NCBI GenBank assembly: GCA_900544205.1
Contig: UQUG01000021.1
Coordinates: forward strand, 1-29,782
Direction of reading: 5' to 3'
From: an uncultured Collinsella sp.
GTDB taxonomy: Bacteria; Actinomycetota; Coriobacteriia; Coriobacteriales; Coriobacteriaceae
Length of the DNA: 29,782 nt
The translations under genes were made by a program, and so were the position numbers. Below the pieces are notes generated by a model, which did not search any database, was not told the origin of the DNA, and saw only the letters and a program-made list of their open reading frames with translations. Shown here one piece after another: positions 23,942 through 29,782 of the stretch (position 1 is its first letter; each line of letters starts with the position of its first letter).

Positions 23942-24937
23942 ATGAGCAAGAACCTCTCCCAGCAGGTCGTTCTCGACCGCCGCGGCTTCGTTGCCGCCAC
24001 CTTCGCAACCGTCGCCGGCCTTGGTCTTGCCGGCTGCTCCGGCACCAGCGCCGAGGCCGACAAGGGTTCCGCCGCCGGCTCCTCCAAGAGCTCCGAAGAT
24101 ACCGAGGCTTCCACCACGCTCGACGCCAAGGCATTCGACAAGCTCGTCGACAACGGCCCCAAGGCCGATGACGACGCCATCGCTGCCAGCACCTGGGCCA
24201 CGGCCGTTAAGGACGCCGGCGTCTTTAAGATCGGTGGCGTTCAGACCTCCACGCTCTTCTCCCTCCTCAACGAGAAAGACGGTCAGACCCGCGGCTTCGA
24301 CGCCGGTATCGCGCAGCTTCTGTCCAACTACATCCTGGGCGAGAACAAGGTCGAGATCACCCAGGTGACCTCGGACACGCGCGAGTCCGTCCTGCAGAAC
24401 GGCCAGGTCGACGCTGTCTTTGCCACCTACACCATCACCGACGAGCGCAAGAAGCTCGTCTCCTTTGCCGGCCCCTACTACTACACCCAGCAGGCCATCC
24501 TGGTGCTCGCCGATAACGACGACATCAAGAGCATCGACGACCTGGCCGACAAGAACGTCGCCGTCCAGTCCGGCTCCAACGGCCCCGCTATCCTCGAAAA
24601 GTTCGCTCCCAAGGCCAGCCAGCAGGAGTTTAAGACCGACGAGGAGGCCCGTCAGGCACTCCAGCAGGGTCGCGTTGACGCCTACGTCATCGATAACAAC
24701 ATGCAGCAGAGCGCCCTGGTCCGCGAGCCCGGCAAGTACAAGATTGCCGGCAAGCCCTTCGGCAGCAAGGAGCCCTACGGCATCGGCCTGCCGCTCGATT
24801 CCGACGGCGTCGCCTTTGTCAACGACTTCCTTAAGAAGATCGAGGACGACGGTACCTGGACCGAGCTGTGGCAGATCTGCATCGGCGACCGTACGGGCGA
24901 CACCAATGTTCCCGAGCTGCCCGAGATCGGCGCCTAG
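23942..24937 (+). CDS. Polar amino acid (glutamate-type) ABC substrate-binding lipoprotein
   Basis: The 331-residue protein is a family-3 solute-binding protein. LDRRGFVAATF (twin Arg 13-14) is a Tat-like export signal, and the lipobox LAGC places the lipidated residue at Cys32. A Ser/Ala/Glu-rich linker runs to about residue 60. The binding domain contains RGFDAGIAQLL near 117 and NGQVDAVFATYTITDERKK followed by FAGPYYYTQQ, close to the GluB glutamate binder of corynebacteria. Glutamate or aspartate uptake is therefore likely, but specificity is unproven. It heads the operon with two permeases and an ATPase. Lgt in this window would lipidate it. Confidence 0.93.
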   Translation: MSKNLSQQVVLDRRGFVAATFATVAGLGLAGCSGTSAEADKGSAAGSSKSSEDTEASTTLDAKAFDKLVDNGPKADDDAIAASTWATAVKDAGVFKIGGVQTSTLFSLLNEKDGQTRGFDAGIAQLLSNYILGENKVEITQVTSDTRESVLQNGQVDAVFATYTITDERKKLVSFAGPYYYTQQAILVLADNDDIKSIDDLADKNVAVQSGSNGPAILEKFAPKASQQEFKTDEEARQALQQGRVDAYVIDNNMQQSALVREPGKYKIAGKPFGSKEPYGIGLPLDSDGVAFVNDFLKKIEDDGTWTELWQICIGDRTGDTNVPELPEIGA

Positions 24938-25025
24938 GCAGCGAGCCTGGTAACGGCCGCAACGAAACCATACGGAAACGCATGATGCGCTTTATTGCGG
25001 TAAACTGTTTCCTCACTGAGTTGTC

Positions 25026-25051
25026 GGGGCTTCCGTACACACGGGAGCCCC
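25026..25051 (+). terminator. Hairpin between binding-protein and permease genes
   Basis: GGGGCTTCCG pairs with CGGGAGCCCC (one T-G pair, six-base loop), followed by TTTCCTT. A leaky terminator or 3' stabiliser here would give more binding protein than permease, a common arrangement in such operons. Confidence 0.75.
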
Positions 25052-25075
25052 TTTCCTTATCGGCGGGAGGTCCGC

Positions 25076-25735
25076 ATGAGTCTCTCCGAACTCTGGTCGC
25101 TCTATGGCCAGAACTATATCGACGCGCTGCTAGCGACCTGGGGCATGACGCTTGAGTCGTTTGCCATCGCCATGGTGCTGGCCGTCGCCGTCACCGTGAT
25201 GCGCGTGTCGCCGCTCAAGCCGCTACGCGTCCTTGGCGACCTGTATGTCCAGGTCTTCCGTAACATCCCCGGCATCGCGCTGCTTATCATCGTCGTCTAC
25301 GCGCTGCCGCCGCTCAAGGTCGTCCTGCCCTACCGCACCTGCGTTATCGTCGCCACGGTCCTCTTGGGCTCGGCCTTTGGCTCCGAGAACTTCATGAGCG
25401 GCATCAACACCGTCGGCGTCGGCCAGGTGGAAGCCGCCCGCTCGCTGGGCATGAGCTTTAACCGTATCCTCGCCAAGATCGTGATTCCGCAGGCGCTGCG
25501 CTCGAGCGTGTTGCCCATGACCAACCTCTTTATCGCCGTCATGCTCACCACCGCACTCGGCAGCCAGGTGCCGCTTAAACCGCAGGAGCTCACCGGCGTG
25601 GTGAGCTACATCAACACGCGCTCGCTCGGCGGCGTCGCCGCGTTCTTTATCTCGGCGCTCGGCTACCTGGGCACAGCCTTTGTGGTGAGCCACATTGGCA
25701 ACCACATCGATAAGAAGGTGAGGATCCTCCGATGA
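25076..25735 (+). CDS. Amino acid ABC transporter permease 1 (GluC-like)
   Basis: This 219-residue integral membrane protein has about five helices and the cytoplasmic EAA loop EAARSLGMSFNRILAKIVIP, which docks the ATPase. VQVFRNIPGIALLIIVVY is the conserved HisM/GluC-type stretch. GGGAGG lies six bases before the ATG. The stop overlaps the start of the next permease by four bases (ATGA), giving translational coupling. It should form the heteromeric pore with the following gene product. Confidence 0.93.
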   Translation: MSLSELWSLYGQNYIDALLATWGMTLESFAIAMVLAVAVTVMRVSPLKPLRVLGDLYVQVFRNIPGIALLIIVVYALPPLKVVLPYRTCVIVATVLLGSAFGSENFMSGINTVGVGQVEAARSLGMSFNRILAKIVIPQALRSSVLPMTNLFIAVMLTTALGSQVPLKPQELTGVVSYINTRSLGGVAAFFISALGYLGTAFVVSHIGNHIDKKVRILR

Positions 25736-26565
25736 GCAAGCACTCCTCCCCTGCGCTTACCATGCGCGATGCGCTCTACGAGGCTCCCGGCCCCAAGATG
25801 CGCGCCAAGATTCGCATCGGCACCGCCATCTCGCTTGTTGCCGTGGCCGCACTCGTCGTCCTGGTACTGCAGCGCTTTTATGTGACCGGCCAGCTTTCGG
25901 TCCACTATTGGTATTTCTTTACGCACCTCACCACCTGGAAGTTCCTGCTTGCCGGCTTTGAGGGCACCGTTAAAGTCGCACTCACCGCTGGCGCCATCGC
26001 ACTGGTGCTGGGCCTAGGCCTTATGCTCGGCCGCACCAGCGACATTAAGCCGCTGCAGCTGGTCTGCCGCGTGCTCACCGATTTCTTCCGCGGCGTGCCG
26101 AGTCTGCTGTTCATCTACTTCTTCTTTTTGGTGCTGCCCCAGTACAAGATCGCGCTGCCGTCGTTTTGGATGCTCACGCTTCCTGTCGCGCTCGCTGCAG
26201 CCGGCGTACTTGCCGAGATCTTCCGTGCCGGCGTCAACGCCGTGCCGCGCGGCCAGGTCGAAGCCGCCCAAGCGCTCGGTCTCTCCAAGGCTAAAATCAC
26301 CTTTAAAATCGTGTTGCCTCAGGCTATTCGGTTTATTATTCCGTCGTTAATCTCACAACTTGTAGTCGTGGTCAAGGACACCACCGTCGCCTATGTGGTG
26401 AGCTACCCCGACCTCATGCAAAATGCCCGCGTGCTCATTACCAACTACGATGCACTCGTATCGGTCTACCTGGTAATCGCGGTCATCTACATCCTCATCA
26501 ACGTCGCGATCAACAAGGCCGCCGTCTACGTTTCGCACAAGACCGGCGCGACCATCATCCGCTAA
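25732..26565 (+). CDS. Amino acid ABC transporter permease 2 (GluD-like)
   Basis: The 277-residue permease has a cytoplasmic N-terminus of about 30 residues, then five or six helices. The EAA loop is EAAQALGLSKAKITFKIVLP, and DFFRGVPSLLFIYFFFLVLP is the typical FRG(T/V)P motif region of polar amino acid permeases. It begins within the stop of permease 1 (ATGA overlap) and is followed after 36 bases by the ATPase gene. The pairing of a short and a longer permease matches gluC/gluD order. Confidence 0.93.
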   Translation: MSKHSSPALTMRDALYEAPGPKMRAKIRIGTAISLVAVAALVVLVLQRFYVTGQLSVHYWYFFTHLTTWKFLLAGFEGTVKVALTAGAIALVLGLGLMLGRTSDIKPLQLVCRVLTDFFRGVPSLLFIYFFFLVLPQYKIALPSFWMLTLPVALAAAGVLAEIFRAGVNAVPRGQVEAAQALGLSKAKITFKIVLPQAIRFIIPSLISQLVVVVKDTTVAYVVSYPDLMQNARVLITNYDALVSVYLVIAVIYILINVAINKAAVYVSHKTGATIIR

Positions 26566-26601
26566 CGCTTTACCATTTCGAGTCATAAGGAGCCGAGCAC
26601 C

Positions 26602-27366
<765 letters not shown>

Positions 27367-27417
27367 CCAGACCGCCCACCCGCCCGCCATGCCCATCCAA
27401 ACTCGAAAGCCACTCCC

Positions 27418-28227
27418 ATGATCGGAACTCGCACTTCATCGTCATACACCCCGCACGTCGACGTCGCCCCCGCCGACCGCCCACTCATCCTGGTAGCGCC
27501 GCGCTGGGAAGAGGCAAAGCCGTTTTTGAGCGAGACGCTCTCCCCCAACGAGGAAATCGCAAGCGTCTTTGTCGATGCCATCCTTGCCGCCGGCGGCCTG
27601 CCGCTGCAGATGTCCATCACCGAGGACATCAAGGTCATCCGTCATTACGTCGATATCGCCGACGGCATCGCTATTCCCGGCGGCCCGGACGTCAACCCCA
27701 AGCGCTGGGGCGACGAGCGCCCCTACGACCCCACACTGTGCTGCGAGATTCGCGACCGTTTTGAGTTTAAGCTGGTTAACGAGGTGCTCCGCGCCAAAAA
27801 GCCGCTCTTTACCACCTGCCGCGGCACGCAGCTGCTCAACGTCGCCACCGGCGGCACCCTGTGCATGGACGTGCCGAGCCTGGGTGCGCGCGAGGGTCGC
27901 ACGCAGTGGCGTCACACCCACGTGCTCAACGATCCCGTGCACCCCGTCGAGGTCGTGCCGGGCTCGCTGCTGGAACGCGCGGTTGGCGGGCACAGGCTAA
28001 TCCAGACCAACTCCGCACACCACTGCTGCGTCGACCGTCTGGGTAAAAGCACGCGCTTGGTCGCCAAGGCAACCGACGGCGTTCCCGAGTGCATCGAAGT
28101 CGAAGGCCAGCCGTTCTGTCTGGGCGTGCAATGGCACCCTGAGTACACGTGGAAGACGCTCGAGACCGACTTTAACCTGTGGAAGTCGTTTGTCGAGGCG
28201 GCGGCAAAGGTTAAGCAGGCGCGCTAG
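27418..28227 (+). CDS. Peptidase C26 / gamma-glutamyl hydrolase-type amidotransferase
   Basis: The 269-residue protein is a class I glutamine-amidotransferase-fold hydrolase like PuuD. The nucleophile is Cys134 in FTTCRGTQLLNV, with His240 and Glu242 in QWHPEYT completing the triad. IPGGPDVNPKRWGDE near 86-100 and TNSAHHCCVDRLG near 197-209 are family landmarks. Members hydrolyse gamma-glutamyl bonds, releasing glutamate. Its place behind a glutamate-type importer suggests shared use of glutamyl compounds. No ribosome site precedes the ATG; a ten-codon frame starting at 27390 ends in ATGA overlapping the start, so coupling is possible. Confidence 0.92.
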   Translation: MIGTRTSSSYTPHVDVAPADRPLILVAPRWEEAKPFLSETLSPNEEIASVFVDAILAAGGLPLQMSITEDIKVIRHYVDIADGIAIPGGPDVNPKRWGDERPYDPTLCCEIRDRFEFKLVNEVLRAKKPLFTTCRGTQLLNVATGGTLCMDVPSLGAREGRTQWRHTHVLNDPVHPVEVVPGSLLERAVGGHRLIQTNSAHHCCVDRLGKSTRLVAKATDGVPECIEVEGQPFCLGVQWHPEYTWKTLETDFNLWKSFVEAAAKVKQAR

Positions 28228-28244
28228 CTCGCGAACCCCACAAC

Positions 28245-28293
28245 AAATAAGGGCGCCCCGCCGGCCACATGGTCCGACGGGGCGCCCTATTAC
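28245..28293. terminator. Bidirectional terminator between C26 and Hpt genes
   Basis: GGGCGCCCCG (28251-28260) pairs perfectly with CGGGGCGCCC (28278-28287). AT-rich flanks (AAATAA on one side, TATTA on the other) suit termination from both strands of the convergent genes. Confidence 0.88.
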
Positions 28294-28332
28294 CTATATG
28301 CTGCCGGCACGCAGCCCAAGGCCCGCAAGCCC

Positions 28333-28689
28333 TTATTCGGCCGCCTCGCGCAGGGCTGACATCGTTGCCGCATATTGCTGCTGCAACGCATGCATTCCCT
28401 CGCGAGCACCGTCAACGGCATCGGCGCCGCGCAACGCCTCGGTCACCACGACCGCCGGCTCGTACAGATTATCGAATCCCAGGTTCTGGCTCACGCCCTT
28501 GAGCGTGTGCGCTGCCATAAACGCACCTTCGGCGTCTCCCGCCGCCATGGCGGCCTCCAGCTTGTCCATGCTCTCGTCATCCAAAAACTTGAGGGCAAAG
28601 CGGGCAAGCATTTCCCCGCCCATCAGCCGAGCGCACGCGTCATCATAATTAGCGCCGATCTTCTCATACGCCTCACGCATGGAAATCAT
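28333..28689 (-). CDS. Hpt phosphotransfer protein
   Basis: This 118-residue all-helical protein carries the Hpt motif AAHTLKGVSQNLGF, with His61 as the phosphorylated residue. It would relay phosphate between a hybrid histidine kinase and a receiver. The start at 28689 follows AAAGGAG by nine bases. It lies 23 bases after the receiver/HD-GYP gene in the same direction, so the two probably work in one phosphorelay. The kinase is not in this window. Confidence 0.93.
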   Translation of the reverse strand: MISMREAYEKIGANYDDACARLMGGEMLARFALKFLDDESMDKLEAAMAAGDAEGAFMAAHTLKGVSQNLGFDNLYEPAVVVTEALRGADAVDGAREGMHALQQQYAATMSALREAAE

Positions 28690-28712
28690 GGGTTAAAACT
28701 CCTTTGGTCAAA

Positions 28713-29782
28713 CTAAATCGTAGGAAACGCGACGACATCGGCGGGGCGTGCCAATGTCTCGGCAATTTGGTCTTGCACCTCGAGCAAACAGTCGAGCAGC
28801 AACGGGTTAAAGGTGCCGCACTTACCGTCCAGAATCATCTTGATCGCTTCCTCGTGCGGGATAGCGTCCTTGTACACGCGCACGCTCGTCAGGGCATCGT
28901 ACACGTCGGCCACCGAAACCACCTGTGCGGCAATGGGAATTTCGTCGCCCTTAAGGCCATCGGGATAACCCTTGCCGTCCCAGCGCTCGTGGTGCCAACG
29001 CGCAATCTGGTACGCATATTCCATAAGCGCATTGCCGGCGTGATGGCTACCCAGCTCACGCAGCATGTCGGCGCCGATCGTGGTATGCGTCTTCATAATC
29101 TCGAACTCCTCGGGCGTAAGGCGTCCGGGCTTGTTGAGAATCGCATCGTCAATCGACATCTTGCCGATATCGTGCAGCGCCGAAGCCAGGGCGATCGTGG
29201 AGCGTTCCTCATTGTCGAGGGAGATCGTACCGCTACGCTGGACCAGACAGCCAAGCAGCAGCTCGGTCAGCTTCTCGATGTTCGTAACGTGCCTGCCGCT
29301 CTCGCCGTTACGAAGCTCCATGACGCCGGCCATGATGTCGATGAGCATGCGACTGTTCTTGACGCGCTCGTTGTACTGCTGGGACAGCAGGCTCGTCAGG
29401 CGACGCTGTTTGGCGTATAGGCGGATGGTGTTGCTTACACGGCGGCGCACGACACGGGAATCAAACGGGCGGTTGATATAGTCCGAGGCGCCCAGCTCGT
29501 ACGCACGCAGAACCATATCATCGGAATCTTCGCTCGAGATCATGATGACAGGCAGATTGTCACCAACCGATCGGCGCGACAGACCGGCCAGCACCTCAAA
29601 GCCGCTTATGCCCGGCATGACAATATCCAGCAGCACGAGCGACAGCTCATCGCCATAGCGGTCGACCATGTCGAGCGCCGCACGACCGTTATCGGCCTCG
29701 AGGATGCAATACTCGTCCTTGAGCATCTCGCTCATATGACCCAATCCGCTGTCAAGAGCCACAATGGCCCCGCCGACCGCTT
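28713..29782 (-). CDS. Receiver-HD-GYP response regulator (5' end outside window)
   Basis: About 356 codons are visible and the frame is open to the right edge. The internal GTG at 29762 has no ribosome site, so the gene is treated as 5'-partial. Numbered from that GTG, the receiver has the phosphoacceptor Asp46 (LVLLDIVMPG). The usual Asp-Asp pair before it reads VALDSG, with one acid lost, and the later Lys is Arg98 (INRPF). An HD-GYP domain follows: HD 197-198 (ALHDIGK), HHERWDGKGYP (257-267) and ADVYDAL (285-291), all metal-site residues present. It should hydrolyse cyclic-di-GMP under phosphorelay control. The frame upstream of the GTG (AVGGAIV) may belong to a preceding domain. Confidence 0.92.
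   Translation of the reverse strand, partial: AVGGAIVALDSGLGHMSEMLKDEYCILEADNGRAALDMVDRYGDELSLVLLDIVMPGISGFEVLAGLSRRSVGDNLPVIMISSEDSDDMVLRAYELGASDYINRPFDSRVVRRRVSNTIRLYAKQRRLTSLLSQQYNERVKNSRMLIDIMAGVMELRNGESGRHVTNIEKLTELLLGCLVQRSGTISLDNEERSTIALASALHDIGKMSIDDAILNKPGRLTPEEFEIMKTHTTIGADMLRELGSHHAGNALMEYAYQIARWHHERWDGKGYPDGLKGDEIPIAAQVVSVADVYDALTSVRVYKDAIPHEEAIKMILDGKCGTFNPLLLDCLLEVQDQIAETLARPADVVAFPTI

Overview
This is a GC-rich chromosomal segment from a bacterium most like Collinsella (Coriobacteriia, gut Actinomycetota). That assignment is inference from gene style: a giant CoA-dehydratase-activase protein with a TetR partner, a DUF6020-type membrane protein, a Tat-lipoprotein glutamate-type ABC system, and Collinsella-like interspersed palindromes. 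No rRNA, tRNA, CRISPR array or transposase gene was seen. Coding is dense and spacers are short; only 23291-23941 lacks a gene for more than 300 bases.

Layout. (1) 1-4674, minus strand: coaX (type III pantothenate kinase), a dCMP deaminase, a NifU-domain Fe-S protein, lgt (lipoprotein diacylglyceryl transferase) and a large multi-pass DUF6020-type protein that runs off the left edge. (2) 4867-7925, plus strand: an OPT-family transporter with a strong terminator, then a DUF389 membrane protein carrying an EF-hand-like loop. (3) 8053-8913: a visibly less GC-rich patch with a small exported hypothetical protein and a frameshifted gene remnant. (4) 8999-14502, minus strand: a TetR regulator and a 1593-residue protein with two activase ATPase modules and two dehydratase-like modules. 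(5) 14624-15536: a HAD phosphatase whose start lies inside a long inverted repeat. (6) 15597-17622: an AT-richer TetR/MFS efflux cassette with two matching operator-like palindromes. (7) 17697-19684: amtB-glnK ammonium uptake and P-II signalling, preceded by a GlnR-like series of 11-bp-spaced repeats. (8) 19721-21280: a CmpB-type membrane protein and an HD-domain protein. (9) 21509-23290: a divergent DXS-like thiamine-diphosphate enzyme. (10) 23292-23898: a terminator, three regularly spaced inverted-repeat units with compensatory base changes, two further REP-like palindromes and a promoter. (11) 23942-28227: a glutamate/polar-amino-acid ABC operon followed by a class-I-amidotransferase-like (C26) hydrolase. 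(12) 28333-29782, minus strand: an Hpt protein and a receiver/HD-GYP protein that runs off the right edge.

How the genes fit together. Nitrogen is a recurrent theme: ammonium uptake with its P-II regulator, a glutamate-type importer next to a gamma-glutamyl hydrolase, and an OPT transporter. The Hpt and HD-GYP genes suggest phosphorelay-linked cyclic-di-GMP turnover. The most unusual material is the repeat array at 23345-23563, the RNA- or operator-like structures around start sites (15481-15536, 17630-17683, 19627-19684), and the duplicated architecture of the 1593-residue protein.
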